From Haematococcus lacustris (Eukaryota; Chlorophyta; Chlorophyceae; Chlamydomonadales; Haematococcaceae), in assembly GCA_030144725.1 (NCBI GenBank), contig JASKMD010000008.1, forward strand, positions 11,131,344 to 11,195,343: a DNA stretch of 64,000 nucleotides. The letters run 5' to 3'. The notes under the pieces were generated by a model. It did no database searches and was not told the DNA's origin. It worked only from the letters and a program-made list of their open reading frames with translations. How positions within the stretch are numbered: the first letter of the stretch is position 1; each line of letters starts with the position of its first letter. Positions 40,591 through 53,133 of the stretch are shown here, in pieces. The translations under genes were made by a program, and so were the position numbers.

Positions 40591-43500
40591 ATGAAGCAGA
40601 TCAGCATGGGGGCGATCAAAGCGCATGCAAGCATCGACTTGCCACATATGTACTGCGTGCTCGCGCCTGCAATGCTGTCATTGCGCGCCCGAGTAGCAGC
40701 TGCGCCGCTCCGATTGAGCCGTACAGCATTGATGATCGTGGCCGCGGCCGCAGCGTCGACAAGCAACGCAGTGAGTCGACGTAGACAGTCTCTTCTGGCT
40801 TTATCGCCCAAGCTCATCAGGCCATCCACACACATCGGTCACTAGCTGGTTTCTAAGGCTCAGTTTCGACGTCAATGTATGTATTGTTGGAATCGATCCG
40901 TCCACACATCCCAGTGTCTCCACACCACACGAACCTCGCGCCAGGAGATCCATCACAAATGCCTTTGTTCTATCCTAGTGTGCCAAGACCCCTGCCTGGT
41001 TGCCCCCTGCAGCACGTCCCTCAGCAACCTGTTAAGGCAGGATCAGGTCCCCTTACTAGAGGTGGTGTTTTGTCTTGTTTTGTCCGCTGCAGCACGCCAG
41101 CATGCCTCTCTCCACCGCCGTACTCACCCGGGCCCAAGACTCCTTCCTGGCCAGCCTGTGCGGGGATGCCCTCAGCCTCGGTGGCCACTATGGTGGGCAG
41201 TCGCTGACCTTGCCACCAAATTTGCCTAATGCCCAGTAGGTCAGCTGCTCTGCTGCAAACAGCCTCACCCACTGCTGCCACCACACGTGTGGCCAGCTTC
41301 CCCTCAGCCTGCCTGTGGCTGACCCCGCGCCCACACCCCTGCCCTGACTCCAGAGTATGATGCCAAGAAGATCAAGGCCATGGTGGGGCGCTACACAGAC
41401 TACACTGCACCTGGCCAAGGCATGGGGGGAGCCACACACGGTGTTGGCTGGGGCTCCCACAAGTGAGGTCAGCCCCAGCACCATGTGGACCCAGCAACCC
41501 ACCCCACCCCACCCCACCCCACCCCACCCCACCCCACCCCGGTCTGTCCATCATAGTACTGCAAAGTGGTGTTGCTGCCTGCCTCCCTCCCGCAGCTACC
41601 ACCCAGGCAAGGTAGCGGGGGATGGGACTGATGCGGGGGAGGTGGCGGTGATGCTGCTGGAGTACCTGGTGCAGGCAGGCGGCGTCTACTCCTTTGAAGG
41701 GTGAGGCAGGAGGGTCTGGGTGCCTCAGGGGGCTGGTAGCAGCCACGGACATACCACAGCATTAGCACAAAGGCGGTCCCAGCAGCTGCTGCCTGGCCAG
41801 CTCCACCTTGAGATACTGGAACAACAGCATGAGCCTGGTTGGCTTTGCCTGCCCACAACAGGTCAGCTGCACCTGTTCATGACAGCTCAGGCCCACATGC
41901 TGGCAACAGGTCCACCCGGATCCACTTGTGCACATGCCAGTAGGCATGCAGCTTCAGTAGCATGGGTCTGTTCGCTGCCATGTTCCCAGCAGCTGCCTCA
42001 GCAACCCTACTTGTGGCTGCCAGACTGCCTCCCACCAGCCCGCTGCCCACCACCAGGCCAGCTGGCAGGCAGCCCAGCACCTGGCCACACACACCTTCCG
42101 CTGGAAGTCAGTCAACCCTCAGTCGGCTCAGCTCCGCCCTGTGGCTCTCAGGGCCACTGCAGAGCAGCAGGAGTTCAGTCACCAGGCAGCTACCAGGCAG
42201 CTTCCAGGCAGCTTCCAGGCAGCTACGGCCCGTGTGGTGTTGGCTTCCACTGTGTGATGGGGGTCCGCAGCTGGCCCTGCTGCTGTAACCTGCCACCTGG
42301 CCACCAGCCGGCCACCAGCCGGCCACCAGCCGGCGGTATCCAACTGGACTTGAACCCTCTACCACATGTGTGCTGCCTGCGCCTGAAGCTGAGCCAGGGG
42401 GGTGACCTGCAGGGGCCGGCAGCAGCACCCCTACACACACACTGGCCTGGGGGTGTTGGCCTGCTGTGCGTCAGGGGTGGCGTCAGGGTCCAGGCTGCAC
42501 CCTCCACTCCTAACCCTAACGCAGGGCTGTGGCAGCACACAGGGCTGTGGCACCAGCTCTCCTCACAGGAACACACAAGACACCAGCACGGCTCCTCACT
42601 GGATCACCTCCTCAAGACCACCCCTGCAGGCTGCTGGCCTGGCCGCGCTGGCCTGCTGTGCACGCCTCAGCAGCCTCCCACTCAAGTGTCCTGCATGCTT
42701 GCATGGCATGGCATGCTGTGTGGCGCATGCAAGCGCAGGTATGAGCGCTACTGGCGAGAGCAAATCCTGGAGCATGGCTACGGCTCATGCAACTTCCAAA
42801 CCGTGGGGCCGGATGGCCAATGCCCTCCGGGAACCCGCCCGGGCTACCTCAACGGTGAGTGCAGCCCGGGCTGCCACTGGCTGCCATGCACTGACCATGT
42901 GTGAGGGACCATGTGTGACCCACGCTGACCATGTGTGACCATGTGTGAGGAGGCGCATCGCGCGCTCTGCCCTGGATGATCATCACAGGCCTGTTGTGAG
43001 GCCTGAGCAGAATGCTCGGGAGAGGGCCTGTAGGCCTGGGCATGGCAAAACACGCATGTTCAATGCGCATGTCCTGGGTCCAGGGTGGTGCAGGGTTCAA
43101 ATCCCACTGATTGCGTCCCTCCCCCTCCCTGTGCGTCACAAACACTTGCTGTAAGGTCTGGGTCAGCATAGAGCCCACACTCCACCGCTCTTACATATGC
43201 CATTCTCAAACAACATTCAGAGTTTACATGCCTTTGTTTTCAGCCCATGCAGTGTACCCTCATAGCTCGCGGCTGACACCCCTGTCCTACAGCCCCCCCT
43301 GGCCCTGACCTTGCCCCTGCCTCCCTCCCTGCCCCCCAGGTGGCACCCGCCGCACCCTGGCCGCCCTGCAGCAGTACCCCCAGGCCACAGGCCAGCTGCG
43401 CCAGGTGCGCTCCAGGCTGCATGGGTACATGGGGTGCATGGGGCCAGGGTTTGGGGGCCTGGTGCAGTGAGGCATGGCCTGGCACGACCTTCCCTGGACT

Positions 43501-44941
43501 GGACTGAGTCAGACGAGGCATGGGACCGCTAGGACAGTCACCTCCTTCCAGGTTGCTGCGTGATGTCACTGGCTGGCTGATTGACCTGGCCTGACATGGC
43601 CTGGCTTACCTCCTTCCTGAAAAGCTGTTCAGAGGCAGGCTGTGAAGGCGAGAGGTCTAGGGATGGAGGTGGCTGGCCCCAACTAACAATAACAATAACC
43701 TACTAACACTACAAACATAGCCGGTGTCCAGCTCAGCTGACCCTGACGTGCCCTCGCCTGACCTCACCTGACCTGGTTGTGCTGCAGCGGCTGGCAGCCA
43801 ATGTGAACTGCCTGGTGGCAGCCACGCACTTTGGCCCCCTGCTCATGGTGGCACGCAGCGAGGAGGAGCTGGTCCAGGCAGCCGTCAGCACAGTGTAAGG
43901 CCAAGGAGCAGCATAGGCATACTGCTGCATCACACAGCCATGATGTGCTATGCTCCTCTCCAACACACCACACACCACACCACACACCACACCACACCAC
44001 ACCACACCACACCACACCACACCACACCACACCACACCACACCACACCACACCACACCACACCACACCACACCACACCACACCACACCACACCACACCAC
44101 ACCACACCACACCACACCACACCACACCACACCACACCACACCACACCACACCACACCACACCACACCACACCACACCACACCACACCACACCACACCAC
44201 ACCACACCACACCACACCACACCACACCACACCACACCACACCACACCACACCACACCACACCACATCTGACCTTGACTGACTTGGACTGACTCGCCACG
44301 GCTTGGCCTATGCTTGCCCAGGTACCTATCCCACTGCAACCCCGACCCTGTAGCCGCAGCTGAATTCCTCGCACGCGCCCTATGGCGTATTGTGCACCAG
44401 TCCATGGTGAGTGCTCCGACTGGGAGGTGGGGATGGAAGGGAGGGAGGGAGCAAGGAGGAGAAGCAACAGGCTGTAGCAGGAATGAGGGCAGGCAGTGAG
44501 CTAGAGAGTGGCAGTGGGCTGGGGTGAAGGTTAACCCCAACCCTTACCCTAACCCTGAAGATGGCAGTGGGAAGGGGTGACGGCCGTAGGCCAGTAGGTG
44601 CCTCCCATACTATTTAATGCAGGGGCAGTGAGGAGGGGTGAAGGTGGGAAGGGGTGACAGCTGCAGGCCAGCGGGTGCCTCCGTCACTGTTGATGCAGGG
44701 TTTGGAGGCTGCCCTGTTGGAGGCTGCCGGGGTCATGAACAACGCCTTCATTCACGAGCGCTTGCGACAAGCCAGGTGAGGAGCAGTGCAGGTGGCAGTA
44801 CTGAGCTGGCCGATCAGGAGGGCCACTGCTGCCAGGGGGGGGGAGGGGAAGGGTTGGTGAAGAGGGGGCATTGCGAGGGGGGATCAGGCAATGGGTGGGG
44901 TAGACCCCCTAGAATAAGAGGCTGGCACCAATCTTACCTTG

Positions 44942-44984
<43 letters not shown>

Positions 44985-46832
44985 CATGCCACGCCATGCC
45001 ATGCCAAAACGCTGCTGGGGCTGTTAGCAGCCTCAGTTGAACCAGGGTCAGGCCAGGCAGGCAAGCGGCATGCGGTGCATGCCATATCCAGGGCTGTCTC
45101 ACCAGGGCAGCCCTACATGCTTCACAGCCCAACAGCTGGACACCCCAACGGCCATGACCATTCTGTTCAAAGCAGCGCACTGGGAGGTTCACTCCCGCCA
45201 GGCCAGCGCCGGCTGCTCTGCCTCACAGCCATCGGCAAGTCAGGGGCAGGCTTCACTGGGGTCGTGCTTGCGTGGCTGTGCTTGCTTGAGCAGGGCCAAG
45301 GTGGCTGAGGCGCTGGACCCGGGCAGTGCCCTGAGCAAGGAGGAGATGTGTGACGACCTGGCGCTCACCAGCCTAGCGAGACTATGGGATGTGGGCAAGG
45401 TTAGGCGGGACCCAGCCTCAGCGCAGCAGGACACCTCCCCTTCACCGCCACCTGCTTTTCTAACTGACCCTGACCCTGACCCCGACCCTGACCCTGAACC
45501 CCATGCCACTGGCCCCCCACCCCTGCCACCTTGCATTCTAGCTCCTTACCACTCTCTGCCCCTGCCGCCCCCACCTCCCCTGCTGCCCCTTGGCCTGGAA
45601 TGCAGTCGGAGCCTATCAAAGTGGGCAAGGCCTCCCCCACTGAGGGTGCGCTGCCAGGTACGTCATCATTCTCATCGCCATCGTCATCATCATCACATGG
45701 CATCCACCCAAACTTGTTGTCGTTGCTGCAGAGTGCAGCACCATAACCATCAGGGCAAGCATCATGTTGCTCTTAGCATAGTCAGTTTCAACAGCCAGGC
45801 AGCAACGAGGTAGGGCCGGCTTGTCAGTTGCAACAGCCAGACACACCTGCTAGGACTATGGCCGGCCATAGCCTGAGGTCAGGCAGCCAGGTGTGGCAGA
45901 CCTCCTGGGCGCTGGCCAAGCTTATTACTTGCTAGTGTGTTTTCAACGAGGGAGGGTAGCAGGGGCACGCCCTGAGGCTACTCTCCTCCCTCCATGCATG
46001 CCCGACAGTGAGGGCGGAGTCTTTCCTTCTTTCTTGTGCTCCTGAAGGTGACCTCTTCTAATCCTTGTTAGGTGTGTGCTCCTACATGTACCGCTGAGCG
46101 CATCCTGCACACTCACGCTCTAGGCTGCACCCAAACCACAGCCTTGCGCACTGCTGCTGGGCTGCTGATGCCAGCGCTGGTGGGCAGCGTGGGAGGCCGC
46201 CAGCCACCAGGCTGTTGAGCAGCCACGCAGTGCACCCCCCACACCCATGGCCAGCCCCTTGGGCGCCTCGGCTGGTCCTCATGCACACCTAGTTTGGATG
46301 TAGGATGTCATTGGGAATGGCTGGCTGGCTGTCATCGGGGAGACTGGTTGGTATGCCTTGTTGGTGCAACTGGCCTCTCCAGTGTGTCACAGAAAACCCT
46401 GAACCCCTACAGGGGCAGGGCGGCCGAGCAGCTGCATGGCTGACCGGCGTAAGAGGTGTAAGCCATCACCATCTTGGACGCCTCTAGGCTACCATGCACG
46501 CTCCCTGCTGCCAGGCCTCACCGCACGCCAGGTCTTTCTCCGTCTGGCAGCGGCCGTACAAGACTGGCGGCCCTATGGATGTGATCGCAGGCGCGCTGTA
46601 CTTCGCGCTGAAGTACAAGGACAATCTTGAGGAGGCGCTGATCGCGAATGCGGGCTGTGGCGGCGACTCTGCTGTGCGGGGCATGGTCATTGGGATGTTG
46701 TTGGGTGCGGTGCACGGCCGCCAGGCGCTGCCGGTACGGTGGATGTCGGGGTTGAGGGCGGCGCCGCACGTCACGGAACTCATGGACCGGCTGGCCGGCG
46801 AGGTGACCGGCGCGACCAGAGAGGAGTTGTGA
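40591..46832 (+). CDS. ADP-ribosylglycohydrolase-family protein
   Basis: Exons with agreeing phases: 40591-40770, 41093-41192, 41354-41462, 41596-41700, 42739-42854, 43340-43404, 43788-43894, 44322-44406, 44699-44775, 45294-45399, 45606-45657, and a last one ending 46832 whose start (between 46500 and 46552) is unresolved. Segments include QDSFLASLCGDALSLGGHY, YHPGKVAGDGTDAGEVAVML, YGSCNFQTVGPDGQCPPGT, GGTRRTLAALQQYPQATG, ANVNCLVAATHFGPLL and VIAGALYFALKYKDNLEEAL. They are followed by ANAGCGGDSAVRGMVIGMLL, the equivalent of the family's terminal GGDTDT metal-binding loop. Here it reads GGDSAV, so the second aspartate is replaced and hydrolase activity is doubtful. The first exon encodes a hydrophobic leader (TALMIVAAAAAS). 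Confidence 0.8.
41499..41540. repeat. (CCCCA)n short array
   Basis: About eight accccaccc units in the third intron of the ADP-ribosylglycohydrolase-like gene. Confidence 0.9.
43970..44268. repeat. (CCACA)n pentamer array, about 58 copies
   Basis: Near-perfect pentamer tract filling most of the intron between exons 43788-43894 and 44322-44406. Open frames on both strands are by-products. Confidence 0.97.
44941..44982. repeat. (GGCT)n tetramer tract
   Basis: About ten ggct units in an intron of the same gene. Confidence 0.95.
46383..46475 (+). mobile_element. Solo LINE 3' end
   Basis: tgtcacagaaaaccctgaac onward through ggcgtaagaggtgtaagcca closely matches 34246-34330, the end of the LINE at 33120-34298. 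It lies in the last intron of the ADP-ribosylglycohydrolase-like gene. Confidence 0.75.
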
Positions 46833-47116
46833 AGTGTGCGGTGTATGCACGAGGCAGGACGATTTGTATGAAAACTGGTTGCAAAGTAAAACCAGGCGCC
46901 CCTAACCGTCAGGGAACCGACCCCTGGTAGTAGGACGGTTGCACCTCTGCACCTTCTGCGCCGAACACCGTGCTTTTTACACCACACTGCAGGCATCACA
47001 GTCGGCTACCTTCTTACCATGCCGCAATGGTATTCTAGGCACGCGCTTAAGCAGCAGCAGTTTAATCGGGAAACGGTTGCGGCAATGTGGCACGGAGGCA
47101 GCTGACAAGTGTTGGA
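46833..47116. other. 3' flank of ADP-ribosylglycohydrolase-like gene
   Basis: No gene recognised; presumably 3' UTR followed by spacer up to the retroposon target site. Confidence 0.5.
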
Positions 47117-47127
47117 CTGGACTAGAC

Positions 47128-47926
47128 CCGTCGCACTGCGCATCGCGTGATGGCTAAGAAGAAGCGGAAGGGTAGCGACAAGAAACATAAAGGTGCGTGT
47201 CCCCAGCCGTGACGTGAGCCCTAGACGTGAGTTACGCGCTGTGAGATTACCCGTCGCTCCTGTTGGTTCCATCGCAGCGTCTCGTTCCGCCCAAGGCAAG
47301 CAACGACAGGATCGTCGAGATGGCTGGGCCATGCGTCAACGTCAGGTGTGGGTCTGCTCCCGCCTTATGTGCCCCCGCACTGTTTGTGTTGACCCCGCCT
47401 TGTGTCTTGGCTTGTCAAAATGGCCTGTCAAAAGGGCAAGGGCAAGGCTGCCAAGGCCAAGCCAGCACCACAGCCAGGCAGGTGGCTGGACAGGGACTGC
47501 AATGCAGCTCTGAACATGCAGCGCATTGGGGAGAGCAGGTGGCGGCCGCTGGAGCTGTGCTTCTGGCCAGACCAGGGAGCTCTGCCAGCCAAGGGCAAGG
47601 AGTACCCTGGCCTGGGGTACAAGCGGCTGCGAGACAAGCCCCCCAAGGCCCAGGAGCAGGAGCAACAGCCTGCTGAGGCACAGTAATGTGTGCCCCCTCC
47701 TCTTGAGCTGTCATCAGCTTACAATTAGTGCATGTTTTGTCATGCCAACTCTACATTATAGCCCTCGGGTCAGGCAATATTGTAGGTGGTAGGCGGCTCA
47801 TGTGCCATTAGTGCACTGGGTTTACTCCACACAGCCCAATAACACTATTTTAGCCGGAGCTAGTTAGTGGCTGCTAGTGGCTGCTAGTTCCGGCTCAAAT
47901 GGAGGCCCTAGTGAGGGACAAGGGGG
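47128..47926 (+). mobile_element. Internally deleted, 5'-truncated copy of the Fanzor-bearing element
   Basis: 799 bp flanked by ctggactagac (47117-47127 and 47927-47937). The left part (47128-47431) matches 22155-22460 and the right part (47432-47926) matches 24592-25085. About 2.1 kb present in the long copy is missing at 47431/47432. It keeps MAKKKRKGSDKK (from 47150), the apparent introns, DRDCNAALNMQRIGE and the complete 3' module with hairpin (one arm mismatch). Confidence 0.88.
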
Positions 47927-47939
47927 CTGGACTAGACAC

Positions 47940-48030
47940 AATGATGTACCGCAGGCCCGCGTCTTGCTGAGGCGATCTTGCAGCCGCTTGTAGCCCATGC
48001 CAGGGAGCTCATTGCCCTTGATATGCCACA
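47940..48030 (-). pseudogene. Fanzor-like C-terminal scrap
   Basis: Minus frame reads DLWHIKGNELPGMGYKRLQD, resembling PAKGKEYPGLGYKRLRDK of the Fanzor-like proteins. It is on the strand opposite to the adjacent copy and therefore an independent relic. Confidence 0.6.
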
Positions 48031-48573
48031 AGTCTGGGCAGGAGGTCAGGGTTTCGACACCAGAGGTAGCCCAGACGCAAATGACATAGACCACCTTGCC
48101 ACTGCTTGACAGAGCTAAGGGTAGGGGACTGGCCGCTACAGTTGGTCATTAATCCAGTCGCTGGGTTGGTCATGTTTCTACTGCTAGGCCATGGTGGACA
48201 TGTCAGCGCATCTTAAAGACTTCGTCGAGTACCGGCAAATGCCGTTTACCACCCACCATGCACCACACTCAAATAAATCAGTTAGCTGGAGGAACCTGCT
48301 CGTGTCAAAGTTGTCAATGTCTTCCATGGTGACCCATTCATGGCAAACGCTATCATTTGAGGAGAACACATGACAAGCAGAGCTATGTCTTGCCTGCTTG
48401 TAGTGCTCGTTGGTTGGGCCGGGATCAGCTTCGCCATCCCATGCGGCCAGCAGGAGCCAGGCTACGTAGACAGCCAGGGCGGTACATGTGGGGGCAACGG
48501 TGCATGTGTCTATGTCTTTTCAAGTCTAGTGGCTGCTGTTTGGTAGGTATGATAGACTGAAGCAACATCAGGA
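48031..48573. other. Spacer without gene
   Basis: No exon, RNA or repeat recognised beyond the flanking fragments. Confidence 0.5.
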
Positions 48574-48790
48574 CTAGCAGGGCCTCAGAGGCAGGCGATG
48601 TGCTGCTGGTGGTGTTGCTGCTGAAGTCTGGTAGGGCCTGGAGATGAGTGGGGGCAGCTGTAGGCGGGGGCTGAAAGGGCACACCCGGCGGCGCTGGTGA
48701 TGACATCTTGTTGATGGCAATGCCCAACCCCTCAATGAGGGCCAGGAGCACCCCCCCGAATGCGGCACTCTTGGCAGCACTCTCAAGTCC
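48574..48790 (-). pseudogene. Duplicated fragment of TIM17 exon 2
   Basis: Minus strand reads ESAAKSAAFGGVLLALIEGL, GIAINKMSSPAPPGVPFQPP then diverges after TAAPT. It is nearly identical to TIM17 at 35560-35705. It begins within three bases of the CysQ/SAL stop codon and in the same direction, so it now lies in that gene's 3' UTR. Confidence 0.9.
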
Positions 48791-48792
48791 CC

Positions 48793-51700
48793 TTATATGC
48801 TGTCGCCAGCATGCAGCCGCTTGCGGCCAAACACTATGAAGAAGGGGTTCAACATATCCTCCTTGCCGTACACAACCTTCTCTTCCCTCATCAAGGCCTC
48901 CTGAACAACAATGGGCAAAGCGATCCACAGCTTAACGTATGAGCTAGGTCAAAGCGCACAAGGGCAAGCTTGCATGCTCGACTTCCCATGCTCGGTACTT
49001 CACCACCGCCCACACGCCTTTTGCATTGATTTGATCGAAGGCAATGTTGCATGGCTCCAAGGGTTAAAGCTGCAACATGGCTGTAACATGGCTGTTGGCG
49101 CGCCTGCACTGCCTTGACTGGCTCAGAGTGTGGTAGCCTAGGGCCAGACTAGCCCCTCGCTCAGCTTGCCACTGACCAGCCAGCGGAGGGTCATGGGTGC
49201 GTGTCCAGGGTATGCACAACAGGCTGGATAGAGGTAGGGTGGGCCGAGGGTAGGCGCAAGGGTGGGATGAGATGTGACGTGGTGCTGGGGGGACACAAGT
49301 AGGAAGGGGAGTAGAGAGGAGGGGTAGGGAAGAGAGGGGAGGGTTAGGGGGAATAAAGGAGCGGAGGGGAGGGGTAGGGAGGAGAGGGGAGGGTTAGGGA
49401 GAATAAAGGAGCGGAGGGGAGGGTTGGGTTGGGGATACACAGGTGAGGGTGAGGGAGACAGAGGTGTCAGAGAGAAGGTTGAGAGTGTTGGGCAGGGAAA
49501 GTGCAGGGCTGGGCAGGGCAGGGGGCAGGGGAGAGGGGGTGAGGGAGTGGGGCGGAGGTGGGCCAAGGCAGGGGTCAGGGCCACGCGGATGGCTCACCTT
49601 CCAGTCTTCCAGGCTCTTGCCCTTTGAGTCACAGCGCCCAGCTTGCAGCACAACGCCCCCGGCCTCCCGCACGATCACATCCGCAGCCGCCGTGTCCCAT
49701 TCACACGTGGGCGCCAGGCTGTCCCCCGTACCCACATCAGGCACCACAGCAGGCACCACAGCAGGGAGGGCGTGAAGGAGGCGTGAGGGGGGCAAGGGGG
49801 GCAAGGGGTGTGAGGGGGGCAAGCAGGGGGCGTGAAGGTGGAGTGCATGACAATGGGAACTGTGTGGAGCACACCTTAGTACAGGTTGTGGGCCTGGCTG
49901 GTCAGCACTGGACAGGCATGTACCACAGCTATCAGGCATGGCGTGCCAGCGTGAAGCAAGCCTCGAAATGACTGGCTGCATGATACCAGCGGGCCGGCAG
50001 GCCGGTAGTCAAGCAGTCAAGCAAATACGAAGTCAAGCAGTCAGTTAGTCAGGCAGGCAGGCAGGCAGTTAGGCAGGCCAGGAGTCAGGCAGCCAGGCAG
50101 TCAGCAGGTAGGTCTGGTGAGTGGGTCAGCAGTTCGGCCCCCTGGGCTCAGGCTAAGGCTTTCAGCGCAGCCCCTGCATGTTGCCTGCCCAGCTAGTGGC
50201 GAGCTTTCTTGCGAGGAGGGTGTCCATGCAGTTCTCTATTGAAGGCAAGTGGGGTGGTAGTCACACTTTCCATCAACGCACTGGGGCTGACCGAGCACCA
50301 CCGCATTGCCCAGCAGGAAGGCGAGGAATCGTGGTCGCGTCTAATGCATCAACCGCGCCAGGCATTGAACCCCTGACCTGATTGGTTTCCTGGTAGGCAC
50401 TCACCGAGGGTAGATGTGTGCCGCGCCCTCTGCCACCATCAGCAGCTTGAGGGAGGAGCCGACCTGCAAGCAGCACCACCCGACACCATCAGGGACAACC
50501 AGCCGCAGGGGGGAGCTGGTGCATAGCATGAAGAGGGGCAGTGGGCAGTGCGTGCCAGCCACAGCCGCCTGCAACCCACTGGGAGCCACCTGTTGGCAGT
50601 GAGTGACACTGCATTCTACCGGCTGGCAGTGCGGCTGAGGTCCACTCCAACCCCTTGGCAGGCTGCTCTGGTCTTTGCTCTTGTCTGGGCCCAGGGGCGG
50701 ACACACACCCCGATCCATGGCCTCGCTCCGGCGGATGCTAAGGTCGCAGGTTCAAACCTAGCCAAACGCAAAAATGTGCTCTGGGGTGAAGGCTGACTTC
50801 ATGGGGGCAGATGTGGCGCTGTCACGCAGGCGAATGCTTTGCGTAAACTGAAGGGTATTTTCCGTCTTGGGTCACAGCCCCTACACCTGACACCCGCATG
50901 CTGTCTGACCTGAGTACTCTCAGTCAGGCTAGGTGAGAGCAGGCAGGCAGGACATTGCGGCCTTACCCTGCCTGCTGCCACCCACCTGCAGGCACTCAGG
51001 CATGTGCCATAGTGCTTGCAGCCAGGCATGCAAAAAGTCGGAGCTGCAGAGTCTCTGAGCGCCGCCACCCACCTGCACCAGCACCACAGGCTGCTGCCCA
51101 TGCCTGCCCACCTGCCTGCCTGCCCGCCCGCCTGCCTGCCAGACCCCCTGCCAGCCTCCCTGGCAGCCGACCTCACTTGCCTACCCGCCAGGCTGCCTGC
51201 CAGTGCCACTCCCTGCCTGCATGTGTCCCTGCCTGCTTGCCTGCCTGCCATGGTCCTAGGCTGGGGTCAAAGGTCAAGTTCCCGTGTCCAGGGTTCAGAG
51301 TCAAAGTCTCAGGCGCCCTCCTTACCTGCACTAGGCTCGGCGACTGCAGCAGCTGCATGAACTCCTCCGTCTCCTTGGACATGTGACTGCTGCTGCCCAC
51401 CAGACGCAGCCCTGGGTCTTCTAGGCTGCATGGCCACATGGGGCATTCACATGGGCCACAACATGACTGCATGGATGCATGGGCATCACATGGTAAGGAT
51501 GGCAGGCAACGCAGCCAGCAAGGCAGGAGGGGTGGGGTGCAGGGGCGGCAAGCAGGAGCTGGAGGATAGGCAAGAGCCGGAGGAGCAACTTGCATCACCA
51601 CCCCAGGGGTCGCATGTCCGCCCCTAGGGGTCACCCTCACACTCTCCCTCACACTCTCCTTGATTCCATGGGCTTGAAACATGAGCTATAGCCACTGCCA

Positions 51701-52507
51701 CACATCCAGGCTACTCTGGCTTCACCAGCCTGAAACATAAGTGATGCCTTAGGAACAGTGCCTTCTAAGGCTATGTGATGGTGTGAGGGTGGCATCAGTA
51801 TGTGTGAGCATTGGCTCAGGGTCTGATGGGAGGTGTGACCTCTACATACACCGTATCAGCTCCTGACCCCGACCCTACCTGAAATCTGCAGCCATCAGTC
51901 TTGTCTGCTGCCCATCCGCCCGTAGCCATGCGCCTTTGCCTTGGAGCGCCCAGTATGTCTTGCCAGTGACAGGCACGTGCACCACGCCCAGCACCGGTTG
52001 CCCCTTGGACACTAGGGCGATGTTGACGGTGAACTCGCCATTGCGCTTGATGAACTCCTTGGTGCCATCGAGGGGGTCCACCAGCCAGAAGTATTGCAGA
52101 CGCTGCCCAGCAGGAGGCGAGGCATGCGCAGCCAATAGGTGTTGGTAGTGTTGCCAAGAGGGAACAAGAATCATGCAGCTTGGCATGAAACAGATAGGGT
52201 GGAATGGCATGTATCCATAGGCTGGTCACCAGCTGATGTTCTCCAGCGCTGCGTCTGCTGCCACACCTGATGCCAGTGACTATGAACAGAGTGCACCCAT
52301 CAGATTCCACATCACACATCTGTGAGGTGCTCACTAGGGCATCCAACACTGGTGGCCTGTCACGCCCCACTGGTCACGTCATGGCCGCTACTGCTGCACC
52401 CATGGACTGGGTGGCTGTCCACATCATCCTCAGTGCATTTAAAGCATATGGGACTGACAGTGTTGTGTAGGCAATGCCCACATCCACCTGCGGTGCTGCA
52501 TGTCCTG

Positions 52508-52594
<87 letters not shown>

Positions 52595-53133
52595 CTGCCC
52601 TGCCTACCTGCTGCCCTGCCTGCCTGCATGTGCTGCCCTGTCTTCTCACCTGGCGCACGTCATAGCTGAGCAGCGCAGTTTCCTCAGACACAATGGGAAT
52701 GTGTGGTGTGAGGCGCTGCACAAGGAGGGATGCACACGGGTCAGCTGAGGCATAGACGTAGTAACTGCTGAGACCCGCATTGATTGTCTCAGATTGACCC
52801 AACCTGGAGCTCGTTGCAAATGACAGTGTTGGCCTCTCTATCCGCCAAGGTGAGAGGCGAGTTGTCGGACTTGGCTTCAACCTCCCACTTCGCGGGATCG
52901 CTGTTGTAAATGCCCAAGATGGCTTTCCCAGCATCTTCCGCTGTCGCGATGATGTCGTCTGCACGGGACAATCCAGCAGGTGCATGTGAACGCCGCGATC
53001 TGTGCAAAGACAGCTGTGCAGTAGCGCTCTTTCGCAGGCCCTGTCTACCTATGGAAAAGGTAGACGACAACGCAATCTCCACGGAGTAGTCGGGCTTCTC
53101 GTTTTCCTGGGACGTGCTCAGCGCTTGGCCCAT
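48793..53133 (-). CDS. 3'(2'),5'-bisphosphate nucleotidase / inositol-monophosphatase-family phosphatase (CysQ/SAL type)
   Basis: Hydrolyses phosphoadenosine phosphate or related substrates, Mg-dependent and usually Li-sensitive. Seven exons with matching phases: 53133-52804, 52715-52650, 52102-51879, 51425-51326, 50463-50405, 49718-49598 and 48900-48793, giving 335 residues. Metal-binding motifs appear in order: DNSPLTLADREAN, PIVSEETALL, the DPLDGTKEFIKRNGEFT loop and CEWDTAAADVIVREAGG, i.e. the D-EE-DPxDGT-WDxxxA signature. The C-terminus YGKEDMLNPFFIVFG is as in CysQ. The first 70 residues are rich in Ser, Arg and Gln, suiting an organelle transit peptide; the ATG at 53133 (MGQALSTSQ) is the first in frame. 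Which substrate is used cannot be told from motifs alone. Confidence 0.9.
52508..52590. repeat. (CTGC)n tetramer tract, about 21 copies
   Basis: Perfect gcct/ctgc repeats in the intron after exon 52715-52650 of the CysQ/SAL gene. Confidence 0.97.

Noticed and set aside
43070..43110. tRNA or SINE B-box-like GGTTCAAATCC, also at 50745-50760 and an A-box-like TGGCGGAGTGG at 26504-26516
   Set aside because: Single boxes without the matching partner at tRNA spacing and no cloverleaf could be drawn.
43940..44291. Long open frames (HHTTPHHTTP, VVWCGVVWCG) over the CCACA array
   Set aside because: Pure satellite translation within a spliced intron.
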